From the NCBI RefSeq assembly GCF_035994185.1, contig NZ_CP108538.1:2542001-2606000 (forward strand): a stretch of DNA of 64,000 nt. The letters run 5' to 3'. The notes under the pieces were generated by a model. The model made no database searches. It was not told where the DNA came from and worked only from the letters and a program-made list of their open reading frames with translations. The translations under genes were made by a program, and so were the position numbers. The first letter of the stretch is position 1; each line of letters starts with the position of its first letter. The DNA is from Streptomyces sp. NBC_01217. GTDB taxonomy: Bacteria > Actinomycetota > Actinomycetes > Streptomycetales > Streptomycetaceae. Below, piece by piece: positions 51,370 through 61,462 of the stretch.

Positions 51370-54300
51370 CTAATCGCCCGTCAGGTCCTCGGCCTGTTCC
51401 TGACTCGCTATCGCTCCGGCCCAGACTCGGACTTCGGCGATGCGGCTGGGCAGGAAGTACTTCCACGTCCCGCCGTTGAACCCCTTGCCGATGGCGAACT
51501 GGCCCAAGCCGGCCTTTGCCGTGAACGTCTTCGGCTCGCCGTTGAGTACGTAGCCCACCCGAAGCGAAACCGTCGCGTCCTGGGCGTCGAAGATGCCGGT
51601 CAGACGCACGGGTGAGTCGATCGCCGCTTCCTCGTCCGACACCACCGAGGTTGACGTGCCGTCCACGTTCAGCCGCCCGAAGCGCCAGAACCCAACCGGC
51701 ACGAGCCTCTCCTCAAGAGTCTCCTCGTCCAGCACAGTTTTATGGTCCGTGACCTCGAACCACAGCCCCCATGCGGAACCGTCGACCGTCCTCTGACCAA
51801 GAACCTGTCCGACGTATCCCACCGGCTTCGCGGCAAGCTTCGCCTCGTCCAGCGACACCAAGGTGGTCACCGTGAACGAACCCGTGTCGTCCACCAACGG
51901 GGCCGCCGCCGTGGCCGCATCGTCCACACCATCGAGAACCAGTTCCTCACCATCCAGCGATGCCCCACCGGTCAGCGTCAGGTCATGCCCGTAACCGGAG
52001 GTCGTGTCACCGATCGTGGAACCGCTGCCGAACGACGGCAGCCAGTCCGCGACGAGTTCCGTGGCCGCATAGCCGGTAGCCGTCAGCAGCCTCGCATCCT
52101 CGGCAATCTCCGCGTCGCTCAGCTTCCGCTGCCAGGCGGCAACCTCGTCGATCGAGCCGTTGAAGGGCCAGTACCGCTGCCCCGCCCACAGATACCGGCC
52201 TATGTTGAACGACCCGGTCGAGGGCCACGACCCTGGCACCGACTGCGTGCCCTGCAGCACACCATTCACATAGAGGCGCAGCTCCTGAGTGGCCGGATCG
52301 TAACTGCCCGCCAGATGCGTCCACGCCCCCACCGAGGCGGGAACCCTGCCTCGCACGCCGTAATACGCCGTCCCGGTGTCCTCGTCCTTCTCCTTGACGC
52401 CGAACACCCAGCTGTCGTACGCCGTTTCGTACCACAGGACGAACGCACTGTAATTGGCACCGTCCTGAGACAGCACAATCGCGTCCTGCGCCTTGCTGTT
52501 CAGCCGCGCCCACGCCGAGACCGTGTAGGCGGAACGGGTCTCCAGAACCGGTCCATCGGTCGCGGCATACGCACCCGTGCCATCCAGCGAAAGCCCCATG
52601 TCAGTCACCGGTTCCGCCAACGGCTGCCCCTGGGCATCGTGGGTGATCAGCCCGCGGCGTCCACGGTCGTCACGAATCGCGCCGGCACCGAGTGTCGCGT
52701 CATGGCGCTCGGCGCCACCGGCTGTGGCCGAGTCGACGGCCACACCGTTGGCCTCGTCGAAGTGTCAGCGGCCCACCGGGCCCTCACCCGCCGCGACCAG
52801 GAAGTCCACCACATTTTCGGCGCCCCATCGGCCCACGTTGTCCTTGGCCTGCACGTACAACCGGTGCGTTCCGGACCGCTCAGGCGTGATGTCACGCGTC
52901 ACTGTCGAGCCGGAGCCAGCAGGCTGCCACGCATCGGTAAGACTCAGCCGGTACTGATAGGCGACGTTGTTGGTGTCACCGGTGGCCGGAGCGAAGGTGA
53001 ACTTACCGGCAACGCCAGGGCCGCCGCCTGGAATGCAGGCGTTGGGCCAGCACTCGCTGTACGTGGTGTTGATAGTAATTTGCGGCGCCTTGGGTGCAGT
53101 CGGGTCGACCTTGAAGTAGCACGGTGTGGTGTAGCCGGTGTTGAGCCGGTTCGAGCCGTCCTCGTAGTACGACATCGTCAGCGCCTTCAACCGGTACTGC
53201 ACGCCCTCTTGCAGCATCGGCAGGCTTCTGGACTGTTTAACCAGATTGCCCACATAGCCGGAAGTGGGGCCGTCGAGATCCGTATGCGCCGTCACCCACG
53301 CCGAGCCGTCCCACTTGTCCGTCCGCCAACGAATCCGCAGGTTGGCTCCCGACTCACCGCCCGTGGCCGTCTTCGGCTCCCCCGTGACGAGCGGCGTCGG
53401 ATCACTCACCACAGTCGGGGCCGCGGAGTTCGTCGAGCAGACATAGCCCGATCCCGCGACCAGACCAACCTCGATAGGCAGTGCTGGAAGGGCAACGTAC
53501 TTCACTGAGAGGACCGCATCGTTCTTGAACCGCTTCCACGCCGCGGTGTCACCCTCGTCATGAGCCTTGAGCATCAACGTCAGCCGCGAGAACTTACCCG
53601 CGGCGAAATCACGGACCGTCGGCGTCAGATTCTCATTCGTCTCGTCCGCGCTGTCCCTGAACTCGATGGGCGCGTCAGGCGAATCCGGATCACACAGCGA
53701 TCCCCGACCGGCGGACACATTCCGGTCCACCATCAGGTCCAGATCCTTCGGCCTGGACGACCACGTGGTGGACGACGAGATGTTGTTCGTACGGACCAGG
53801 TCCACCCACCGCGGATCGCACTGGAACGCCCACGGCTCCGTCACCCGGAACGTCACGTCCAGCACCTGCTTGCCCTTCAGACTCGCCGGGGAGAACTCGA
53901 AATACAGCCGCTGCACGTACCCCGGCCCGCAGTAATACCCGTTCCAGGTACCGCACTTACCGACGCCCTTGCCCTTGCCGTCGTCATCGTTGCCCCACCC
54001 ATAGGACTCATACCCGTCCGACCGCAGCAGGGTCCGCTCCGACTCCCCCCACGTCACCGTCGGATCGATGAACAGCGGAAACGCCGTCTCGTCCGTCTTC
54101 GCCAGCATCTCCGCGTCCGGCACTACCGCCAACGCGTCATCGGCCACCTGTACATCGATCCGAGCAATGTTGTCGCCCTGCCCCGGCTCAAGTCCTGAAC
54201 CCGAAGCGCCCGTCTCCGACACGTCGCTGTTCCTGCTCAACCCCTCGACGACAGCCGTCGGTACGGCGCCACTCTTCAGCGATTCGGGCTGCTCGGTGGC

Positions 54301-55065
54301 CGCCGCGCCCGCCGAGTCCCACATCCGGGCTGGCGGCGCACGGAAGACCGTCTGTCCGTTTTCGTCCACCGCGGCGAGATTCCCGGCAGCACCCGTGCGG
54401 ACCTCAAGTCCTCTCGTCTTCAGCCCGAACGACAGCTTCTTCAGCTCCGGGGCCGAGGCTGCCTCGGGTGTCCTGACCACCAGCACCTGCTGGAAGCTCT
54501 CGGCTGTCGCCGTGACCATCAGGTCCACGTCTGGCAGCACATCGCCGTAGACCGCGCTCGGGCCGTCGATCCGAGGCGCGGGAAGTTTCGTCGGCCAGGC
54601 CAGCTCAAGGGACCGCCCCCGCTCGGACAGCTTCACAAGCGAGTCGTCACCGCCACCGGAGAACACCATGTCCACTGCGGCAGCCTTCGGACCGACGGAC
54701 CCATCCGGGCGACGCTCCAGTGTGGCATCCGGCGCCTGCCAGTCGCCCTCGCCCTTGGCCACTCTGACGGGAACGACGGACTACTCAAGGGTGAACGTGA
54801 ATCCATCGGGATTCGCGAACACCGTCGTTCGCTCCGAACGCTCCCCGAGCACCTCCACACGGCTGCCCGAGGCCTTCGCCTCCGCCAGGGCCCGGCCGCC
54901 TTCGCTCAGATCAGCGGAGTCCATCGCAGCGGTGACCGCGTGGCTCTCCGGCACCGGCAACACAAGCAGCGACAATGCGGCGGCCATTGCCAGGCCGCCC
55001 ATACGCCGTCTTCGGGCATGCCGAAATCCTGCACCGAACTCCACAAGTCCCCACCCCAGAGTCAC
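51370..55065 (-). pseudogene. Secreted DNRLRE/LamG-domain protein gene with two in-frame stop codons
   Basis: One continuous frame of about 1230 codons is interrupted by TAG at 54781-54783 (in TLE-stop-SVVPVRVAKGEGDW) and TGA at 52765-52767 (in GPVGR-stop-HFDEANGV). No frameshift is needed, and homologous proteins have W at the second site in the (R)WHFDE motif, so single-base CAG-to-TAG and TGG-to-TGA changes are the simplest explanation. Domains in order: signal peptide, beta-rich region, DNRLRE domain (RLYFEFSPASLKGKQVLDVTFRV), fibronectin-like segment and two LamG jellyrolls (MGLSLDGTGAYAATD; LVLDGVDDAATAAAP). It precedes the RHS gene as in intact loci. Pseudogene is the simplest reading; sequencing error or readthrough cannot be excluded. 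Confidence 0.82.
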
Positions 55066-55563
55066 ACGGCCATTACAAGCAGAGACGGAGTCAACGCCAC
55101 CTCAACCCTGAGCGTCAACAGGGACATCCCATGAATACACAGTCAAGAAGGGCCTTGAACCGGGGAATTGACCCGCATGCCTGGAATGGCCTCAGCTCTC
55201 AAAGCGAGCCACCCTTTACCATGCGTAAGCACCCCTCCGGCGTCGGCCGAGCGCGGCCACATGACCAAGGTGCCCAATTCCACCGACTCTCCGGCAGCAA
55301 GCGGAACAGGGCCAACCGGTTTGGATGCAGCCAGTTAGCCCTTCTCCACGCCAGCACTCAAGTGATGTAAATCACATACCCGTGGGAGTGAGGTACCCGC
55401 CGCCAAACGCCGCAATCCACCCCACTCGCTACATATAGACGTTACGTCGTGCGGTAGGCAGCCCGCACAGTCCGTGCGGTGCTCTGGACGCATCACCGGC
55501 GACATACCACATGGTCTGATCCCGGAGACGCCCCAAGTCCGCTGGTCGCCTGCCGTCCACCGG
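55066..55563. other. 500-nt non-coding region upstream of the LamG/RHS locus
   Basis: No gene is supported. The region is less GC-rich than its surroundings and presumably contains the promoter of the LamG gene. The only structured site noticed is the GTGA-N6-TCAC palindrome listed separately. Confidence 0.6.
55363..55376. promoter_or_regulatory. CRP-like palindrome GTGATGTAAATCAC
   Basis: GTGA and TCAC half-sites are spaced by 6 nt, as in CRP-family consensus TGTGA-N6-TCACA; the right flank adds the A. It lies about 300 nt upstream of the LamG gene start and 190 nt beyond the 3' end of the nuclease-fold gene. Function is inferred from pattern alone. Confidence 0.4.
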
Positions 55564-56604
55564 TCAGAGTTCGACGCGGGCGGCGATCGGGAGGTGGTCG
55601 CTGTCCGTGGCCGGAAGCGTCCAGGACGACAGTGGTTCGACGCCCTTCACCATGATCTGGTCGATCCGGGCCATCGGGAACGAGGCCGGCCAGCTGAAGC
55701 CGAAGCCGTTGCCCGCCGCGCCCTGGGTGGACCTCATCTGGGAGGTGACCTCGTTGAGCGAGCGGTCGTTCATCGTGCCGTTGAGGTCGCCGAGCAGGAT
55801 CACCTTGCCGAGCCGTTCGTCGGCGATGGCCTCGCCGAGTGCGTCCGCGCTGTTGTCGCGCTGGTTGGCGGTGAATCCGGCGTGCAGCTTGACCCGTACG
55901 GACGGCAGATGGGCCACATAGACGGCGACCTCGCCCTTGGGCGTCGTCACCGTGGAACGCATGGCCCGGGTCCAGCCCATCTTGATGTCGACCGGCCGGG
56001 TGCCGCTCATCGGGTACTTGCTCCACAGCCCGACGGTCCCCTGGACCGAGTGGTACGGGAAGCGGTCGGCGAGCGCCGCCTCGTACGCCGGGACCTGGTC
56101 GCCGGGCAGTTCCTGCAGGGCGATGATGTCGGCGCCGGAGCCCGCGACCTGCCCGGCGGTACCCGCGGGATCGGGGTTGTCGGCGTTGACGTTGTGGGTG
56201 GCCACCGTGAGGTCGCCGCCGCTGCCCGACTTGTCGGAGAGCAGCAGCCCGCCGAAGAGATTGAGCCAGACCGCGACCGGCAGCAGCAGGGCGATCAGCG
56301 CGGTCGCCGAGCGGCGCACCAGGCCCAGGACCAGCAGCAGCGGGATGAACACGCCGATCCACGGCAGGAACGTCTCGGTGAGGCTGCCCAGGTTGCCGAT
56401 GGTGTTCGGGATCTCGGCGTGGAAGACCATCACGAGCGTGAGCAGGACCGCGCAGACGGCGAGCACGATTCCGCGTCGCCAGATGCCCCTGTCGTCTGTC
56501 CAGCGGGCCCATCTGTCGCGCAGGCCCCGGAAGCGGGATCCGGCCCCGGTGCGCTGCGGCTCCGCACGGTCGTTCCCGGTGTCCGCTCCGTACGCCTGCA
56601 CCAT
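55564..56604 (-). CDS. Membrane-anchored endonuclease/exonuclease/phosphatase-family protein
   Basis: 346-residue protein. Residues 45-120 hold about three transmembrane helices (GIVLAVCAVLLTLVMVF, FIPLLLVLGLV, ALIALLLPVAVWLNLF). The C-terminal domain is EEP fold: VATHNVNADNPD, IALQELPGDQVPAYEAAL, VILLGDLNGTMND and the terminal ATDSDHLPIAARVEL with the catalytic Asp-His. The catalytic domain probably faces outside. Such proteins hydrolyse phosphodiesters in lipids or nucleic acids; substrate unknown. Start selected at MVQAYG; earlier in-frame starts lack ribosome-binding sites. Confidence 0.86.
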   Translation of the reverse strand: MVQAYGADTGNDRAEPQRTGAGSRFRGLRDRWARWTDDRGIWRRGIVLAVCAVLLTLVMVFHAEIPNTIGNLGSLTETFLPWIGVFIPLLLVLGLVRRSATALIALLLPVAVWLNLFGGLLLSDKSGSGGDLTVATHNVNADNPDPAGTAGQVAGSGADIIALQELPGDQVPAYEAALADRFPYHSVQGTVGLWSKYPMSGTRPVDIKMGWTRAMRSTVTTPKGEVAVYVAHLPSVRVKLHAGFTANQRDNSADALGEAIADERLGKVILLGDLNGTMNDRSLNEVTSQMRSTQGAAGNGFGFSWPASFPMARIDQIMVKGVEPLSSWTLPATDSDHLPIAARVEL

Positions 56605-56807
56605 CGCGCTGTCCTCACTGCCTTGCCGTGCATGTCGCCGCGCCCTCGACCCTAGGCGATGGGCGGCGTGTTTCCTGCCGTCCACGACGGCCGTACTGCC
56701 ACGAGGACGAAAGGCGGGACGCGATGGGTTCCGGCCGGGAGAGTTCTGTGGGGGCTTGTGACAGAACGATCACATATTCGGGCGGCTCGGTGCGGTTACG
56801 GCTCGCG

Positions 56808-57458
56808 TCAGCCGTCCGTGGCGGGGCGGGGGGCGAGGCCCTCGGTCAGGACCCTGATGATGCTGTCGGCGAGATCCTCGGGAAGCGGCGCGTCGGGCCG
56901 GTGAATGGTGCGTACGAGCATGGGGCCCAGGAACAGGTCGTCCATCAGCTCCACGTCCAGGTCCCCGCGGAGTTCGCCCGCGTCCACCGCCCGCTGCACG
57001 GCGGCCAGCATGGCGGCGCGGCGCGGCGCTATGACGGTGCAGTGGTACTCGGACCACAGCTTGGGGTGGCTCTTCATCTGCGCGAAGACGTTGTGGAGGA
57101 GGACGGAGGAGCGCTGGGCGAGGCCGCGCCTGCGCAGTGACTCCAGCAGCAGCCGCAGGTCGGCGAGTCCGGCGGTGCCGGAGACGGTGGCTTCCGGGGG
57201 TTCGATGTCGCGCAGGACGTCGACGAAGAGCTCTTCCTTGCCGCTCCACCGCCGGTAGATGGTCGCCTTGCCGACGCCCGCGGTACGGGCTATCCGTTCG
57301 ATGGACAGGCCTGCGAGGGGCTCACCGGCCTCCAGCAGTTCGACGACGGCGTTCAGGATCGCCCGCTCGGCCGCCGCGCTGCGTGGCCGGCCCCTTCGCG
57401 GTTCCGGATCCTCCCGGACCGGACCGCCGCCGCCCGGCACCTCTGCCTCTGCCTGCAC
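56808..57458 (-). CDS. TetR-family regulator of the adjacent MFS exporter
   Basis: 216-residue repressor. The N-terminal helix-turn-helix is SIERIARTAGVGKATIYRRWSGKEELFVDVL, about residues 52-82, with an Arg-rich arm before it. The C-terminal TetR_C-type ligand domain is helical. It lies downstream of the DHA2 exporter gene on the same strand, beyond a hairpin, and a perfect palindrome before the exporter gene is the probable operator. GTG start; no strong ribosome-binding site. Confidence 0.88.
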   Translation of the reverse strand: MQAEAEVPGGGGPVREDPEPRRGRPRSAAAERAILNAVVELLEAGEPLAGLSIERIARTAGVGKATIYRRWSGKEELFVDVLRDIEPPEATVSGTAGLADLRLLLESLRRRGLAQRSSVLLHNVFAQMKSHPKLWSEYHCTVIAPRRAAMLAAVQRAVDAGELRGDLDVELMDDLFLGPMLVRTIHRPDAPLPEDLADSIIRVLTEGLAPRPATDG

Positions 57459-57530
57459 CTGAATCCACCTCTCGCCGCACCGTTCGCCGCTTCGATTCTC
57501 GCCGACAGTTGCGGTGCCTCTGTGAGTCGC

Positions 57531-57567
57531 CCCCCGGATTCCGGCGGGTCCGTCCGGAACCCGGGGG
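57531..57567 (-). terminator. Hairpin between the MFS exporter and tetR genes
   Basis: Arms CCCCCGG(A)TTCCGG and CCGGAA(C)CCGGGGG around a short loop, 26 nt after the exporter stop. Confidence 0.68.
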
Positions 57568-57592
57568 CGGCGTTCTCAGCTTTCCGGGGACG

Positions 57593-59206
57593 TCACCGGC
57601 CCGCCCCGGCACGTACCGGCCGTTCCTCCTCGCCCGAGCCGCCGGACTCCGGTCCGGCGGGCGTCCTCCCCGGCAGGAACATCGCGACCACGAGGGCGCC
57701 CACCAGCGCGATGGTCGCCGAACCGACGGCGGTGACATGCATCGCCTTCAGGAACGCGTCGTTCGCCGCGGCGATCAGCGGAGCCCCCTCCGCGCCCAGC
57801 TTGTCCGCGATGCCGAGCGTCGCCTCGATCGACTCCCCCGCCGCCTCCCTCGCACCGGCCGGAAGCGCGCCGAGGTGCCCCTCGATGGCGCCGCGGTAGA
57901 CGGTGGACAGGACCGAGCCGAGCACGGCTATCCCGAGCGCCCCGCCGACCTGCCGGAACGTGTTGTTGACGGCCGATCCGGAACCGGCCTTCTCCCTGGG
58001 CAGCGCCTGCATCACGGAGACCGTGACCGGCGTCATCACATGCGCCATGCCCGTGCCCTGGACGAAGAAGAGCACACACAGCACCCAGACCGGTGTGGTC
58101 GCGTCGAACAGCGCGAACGCCGCGAGGCCGAGCGCGACCAGCAGCATGCCGACGGTGCAGACCATGCGGGCGCCGAACCGGTCGACGACCAGCCGGGCGC
58201 GCGGCGCGAAGATCATCTGGGCGACGGCCAGCGGCAGGATCAGCAGACCGGCCTGCAGCGCGCTCCAGCCGCGCACGCTCTGCATGTAGAAGGCGGAGAA
58301 GAAGGTCACGCCCATCAGCGCGAAGAAGACCAGTGCTATGGCGGCGACGGCCGCGGAGAACGACGGATCCTTGAAGTACGAGACGTCGATGGCCGGGTGG
58401 CCGGTGCGCTTCTCGTGCAGGACGAACACGACCAGGACGATCAGACCGCCGACGATCGAGAGGAGCACGACGGGGTCGGCGAAGTCGGCGAGCTGGCCGC
58501 CGCGGATGATGCCGTACACCAGCAGGACCAGGCCGACGACGGACAGCAGCACGCCGACCGGGTCCGTCCGGCCCGGGTTCGGGTCCTTGGAGTCCGGCAC
58601 CAGCAGGACCATCGCGATCAGCGCGACGATCACCACGGGCACATTGACCAGGAAGATCGAGCCCCACCAGAAGTGTTCGAGCAGCAGTCCGCCGGTGATC
58701 GGGCCGATCGCGATGGCGAGGCCGACGCTGCCTGCCCAGATGCCGATGGCCTTGGGCTGCTCGTCGCGCTCGAAGACGTTCATCAGGACGGCGAGCGTGG
58801 ACGGCATGACGAACGCGGCACCGAAGCCCATCACGGCACGCCAGGTGATCAGCTCGCCGGGCGAGCCGGACATGGCGGCGAAGGCGGAACCGACGCCGAA
58901 GAGGAGGATGCCGAAGAGCAGCACCTTCTTTCGGCCGATGCGGTCACCGAGCAGGCCCGCGGTGAACAGGAGTCCGGCGAAGACGAGCGTGTAGGCGTTG
59001 ATCGCCCACTCCAGCTCGCTCTGGGTGGCACCGAGGCCGGTGGGTGCGGGACTGGCGATGGTCTTGACCGCGACGTTCAGGATCGAGTTGTCCAGCACCA
59101 CGATGAGCAGGCTGAACATCAGAACGACGAGGATCGCCCAGCGGCGGCGGTGGACCGCTTCGGGAACCTGGGGCAGGGCGGCACGGGCGCCCGACGGTAT
59201 GGACAT
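57593..59206 (-). CDS. DHA2 (EmrB/QacA) family MFS drug exporter
   Basis: 537-residue proton-driven exporter with 14 predicted helices. Diagnostic segments: [15 protein letters not shown] in helix 1 (motif D1), [20 protein letters not shown] (motif A) and [23 protein letters not shown] (motif C). The C-terminus is Glu/Gly-rich. The promoter region contains TATAAT overlapping a 21-bp palindrome, so expression is probably repressed by the neighbouring TetR protein and induced by its ligand, likely also the transported drug. Confidence 0.92.
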   Translation of the reverse strand: MSIPSGARAALPQVPEAVHRRRWAILVVLMFSLLIVVLDNSILNVAVKTIASPAPTGLGATQSELEWAINAYTLVFAGLLFTAGLLGDRIGRKKVLLFGILLFGVGSAFAAMSGSPGELITWRAVMGFGAAFVMPSTLAVLMNVFERDEQPKAIGIWAGSVGLAIAIGPITGGLLLEHFWWGSIFLVNVPVVIVALIAMVLLVPDSKDPNPGRTDPVGVLLSVVGLVLLVYGIIRGGQLADFADPVVLLSIVGGLIVLVVFVLHEKRTGHPAIDVSYFKDPSFSAAVAAIALVFFALMGVTFFSAFYMQSVRGWSALQAGLLILPLAVAQMIFAPRARLVVDRFGARMVCTVGMLLVALGLAAFALFDATTPVWVLCVLFFVQGTGMAHVMTPVTVSVMQALPREKAGSGSAVNNTFRQVGGALGIAVLGSVLSTVYRGAIEGHLGALPAGAREAAGESIEATLGIADKLGAEGAPLIAAANDAFLKAMHVTAVGSATIALVGALVVAMFLPGRTPAGPESGGSGEEERPVRAGAGR

Positions 59207-59228
59207 GCCAGGACCCTAATACGATTTC

Positions 59229-59254
59229 AATACGAGACCGTCTCGTATTATAAA
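59229..59254 (-). promoter_or_regulatory. TetR operator overlapping the exporter -10 box
   Basis: Perfect 21-bp palindrome with half-sites AATACGAGAC and GTCTCGTATT around one central base. On the minus strand a consensus TATAAT -10 box overlaps its end, and the exporter ATG lies about 25 nt downstream. Repression by occlusion of RNA polymerase is the expected mode. Confidence 0.8.
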
Positions 59255-59410
59255 GTTTTTACCGCCGGGCGCCTCCCGGGGGACATGCGCGGACGCCATC
59301 CCGGGGCACGTGTGCGGGCCCACTTCCCGCGGACGGCCGGGGGATGCAACCATGGAACCGGTCCGGGGACGCCGTCAGGGCGCCTCGAGATGACGAAGGA
59401 GCCGTTGGCA

Positions 59411-60298
59411 ATGTCGCTTCAGGCTGCGCAGAGCAAATCCGCCGCATCCCCCGCGGGAGCCCCCACCGACAGCAGCAAGGCGCTGTACGGAGGCAAGAGC
59501 ACCCGCCGCATCTCCATCCATGACATCGCCGCCGCCACCGAGCGCGGCGAGAAGTGGCCCATGCTCACCGCCTACGACGCGATGACCGCGTCCGTCTTCG
59601 ACGAGGCCGGCATCCCGGTCATGCTCGTCGGCGACTCCATGGGCAACTGCCATCTCGGTTACGAGACCACCGTGCCCGTCACGATGGACGAGATGACCAT
59701 CCTTTCCGCCGCTGTCGTACGGGGCACCAGGCGCGCCCTGATCGTCGCCGACCTGCCCTTCGGGGCGTACCAGGAAGGGCCCGTCCAGGCCCTGCGCAAC
59801 GCCACCCGGCTGATCAAGGACGCCGGGGTCGGTGCGGTCAAGCTGGAGGGCGGTGAGCGCAGCCACGAGCAGATCCGGCTGCTGGTCGACGCCGGTATCC
59901 CGGTCATGGCCCACATCGGTCTGACCCCGCAGTCCGTCAACGCCATGGGCTACCGGGTGCAGGGCCGCGGCGAGGAGGCCGCCCAGCAGCTGCTGCGCGA
60001 CGCCAAGGCCGTGCAGGACGCGGGCGCGTTCGCCGTCGTCCTGGAGCTCGTACCGGCCGAGCTGGCCGCCGAGGTCACCCGCACCCTGCACATCCCGACC
60101 ATCGGCATCGGCGCCGGTTCCGACACGGACGCCCAGGTGCTGGTCTACACCGACATGGTCGGGCTGACCGGCGGCAAGGTGCCGCGCTTCACCAAGCAGT
60201 ACGCGAACCTGCGCAAGGTGCTCGGTGACGCGGCCAAGGAGTTCGCCGAGGAGGTCGTGTCAGGCGCCTTCCCGGCCCCGGAGCACACCTTCCACTAG
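59411..60298 (+). CDS. panB: 3-methyl-2-oxobutanoate hydroxymethyltransferase
   Basis: 295-residue enzyme making ketopantoate from alpha-ketoisovalerate and methylene-THF, the first step of pantothenate synthesis. Conserved blocks are MLTAYDAMTASVFDEAGIPV then MLVGDSMGN, LIVADLPFGAYQ, VKLEGGE and IGIGAGSDTDAQVLVYTDMVGL, covering the Mg and substrate residues. A Ser/Ala-rich N-terminal tail of about 30 residues is usual in Streptomyces. AAGGAG supports the ATG at MSLQAAQ; another in-frame ATG lies seven codons earlier. Confidence 0.95.
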   Translation: MSLQAAQSKSAASPAGAPTDSSKALYGGKSTRRISIHDIAAATERGEKWPMLTAYDAMTASVFDEAGIPVMLVGDSMGNCHLGYETTVPVTMDEMTILSAAVVRGTRRALIVADLPFGAYQEGPVQALRNATRLIKDAGVGAVKLEGGERSHEQIRLLVDAGIPVMAHIGLTPQSVNAMGYRVQGRGEEAAQQLLRDAKAVQDAGAFAVVLELVPAELAAEVTRTLHIPTIGIGAGSDTDAQVLVYTDMVGLTGGKVPRFTKQYANLRKVLGDAAKEFAEEVVSGAFPAPEHTFH

Positions 60299-60313
60299 TC
60301 CGGACAGTTCAGA

Positions 60314-60343
60314 CCCGGGCCTGACCGGCAGAGAAGGCCCGGG
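60314..60343 (+). terminator. Hairpin after panB
   Basis: Perfect 9-bp arms CCCGGGCCT and AGGCCCGGG with a 12-nt loop, 16 nt after the stop. Confidence 0.7.
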
Positions 60344-60364
60344 CACGGACCACCACCGGCACCA

Positions 60365-60403
60365 CCGACAGCCCGCCGACATCCCCCATCGGCGGGCTGT
60401 CGG
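60365..60403 (+). terminator. Second, stronger hairpin after panB
   Basis: Perfect 15-bp arms CCGACAGCCCGCCGA and TCGGCGGGCTGTCGG with a 9-nt loop. With the preceding hairpin it makes a tandem terminator isolating panB from the ABC exporter genes. Confidence 0.82.
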
Positions 60404-60448
60404 CCTGCTGTCGGTGGATTGTCGGTGGCGCCTGGTGTCATAGTGGGC

Positions 60449-61462
60449 ATGACGCGAATCGACAAGAACCCCAGGAGCGGCCCCAACGCCGTCGAGGTCC
60501 GGGGACTGGTCAAGCACTACGGCGAGACCAAGGCTCTGGACGGCGTGGACCTCGATGTCCGCGAGGGCACCGTGCTCGGTGTGCTCGGCCCCAACGGAGC
60601 CGGCAAGACCACGCTCGTACGCTGCCTCTCCACCCTGATCGTCCCCGACGCCGGACACGCCGTCGTGGCGGGTTACGACGTGGTGAAGCAGCCCCGGCAG
60701 CTGCGCCGCACCATCGGCCTGACCGGGCAGTACGCCTCGGTCGACGAGAAGCTCTCCGGCTGGGAGAACCTCTACATGATCGGGCGGCTGCTCGATCTGC
60801 CCCGCAAGAAGGCTCGGTCCCGCGCCGACGAGCTGCTGGAGCGGTTCTCGCTCACGGACGCGGCCAAGCGTGCCGCGATGGACTACTCCGGCGGCATGCG
60901 GCGCCGGCTCGACCTGGCCGCCTCCATGATCGGCAGCCCGGCCGTCCTGTATCTGGACGAGCCGACGACGGGGCTCGACCCCCGTACCCGTAACGAGGTC
61001 TGGGACGAGGTGCAGCGGATGGTCGCGGAGGGGGCGACCGTCCTGCTCACCACCCAGTACATGGAAGAGGCCGAGCAGCTCGCCAATGAGCTGACCGTCA
61101 TCGACAAGGGCAGGATCATCGCCCGCGGCGGCGTCGACGAGCTCAAGGCGAAGGTCGGCGGCCGCACCCTGCAGATCCGGCCCTCGCTCCCCGCCGAACT
61201 GCCCGCGATGGCGCAGGCGATCAGAGAAGCCGGTCTCGACGGGGTCGCGGGCGCGCAGGCCGTCCCGGACGAGGGACTGCTGTACGTACCGATCCTCAGC
61301 GACGAGCAGCTGACCGCCGTCATCGGCCTGCTCGGTACCCGGGGCTTCTCGCTGGCGCATGTCGCCACCGCGCTGCCCAGCCTGGACGAGGTCTTCCTCG
61401 CCATCACCGGCGAGAAGAGCACTTCCGCCACCGACACGATCCCCGAGGAGGTCGCGGCATGA
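60449..61462 (+). CDS. DrrA-like ABC exporter ATP-binding protein
   Basis: 337-residue ATPase subunit. Walker A GPNGAGKTT at about residues 49-57, signature DYSGGMRRRLDLA, Walker B AVLYLDEPTTGLDPRTR and the switch His replaced by Gln in LLTTQYMEE, as is typical of DrrA-type daunorubicin-resistance ATPases. An extra C-terminal domain of about 100 residues is characteristic of that group. CATAGT lies a few nt upstream, so the transcript may have a very short leader. Its stop overlaps the permease start (ATGA). Exports an unknown hydrophobic compound or lipid. Confidence 0.92.
   Translation: MTRIDKNPRSGPNAVEVRGLVKHYGETKALDGVDLDVREGTVLGVLGPNGAGKTTLVRCLSTLIVPDAGHAVVAGYDVVKQPRQLRRTIGLTGQYASVDEKLSGWENLYMIGRLLDLPRKKARSRADELLERFSLTDAAKRAAMDYSGGMRRRLDLAASMIGSPAVLYLDEPTTGLDPRTRNEVWDEVQRMVAEGATVLLTTQYMEEAEQLANELTVIDKGRIIARGGVDELKAKVGGRTLQIRPSLPAELPAMAQAIREAGLDGVAGAQAVPDEGLLYVPILSDEQLTAVIGLLGTRGFSLAHVATALPSLDEVFLAITGEKSTSATDTIPEEVAA

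Noticed and set aside
57137..60298. A long plus-strand frame antisense to the exporter gene ending in panB
   Set aside because: The first two thirds is antisense to a clear 14-helix exporter gene; only the panB part is real, with its own start and ribosome-binding site.
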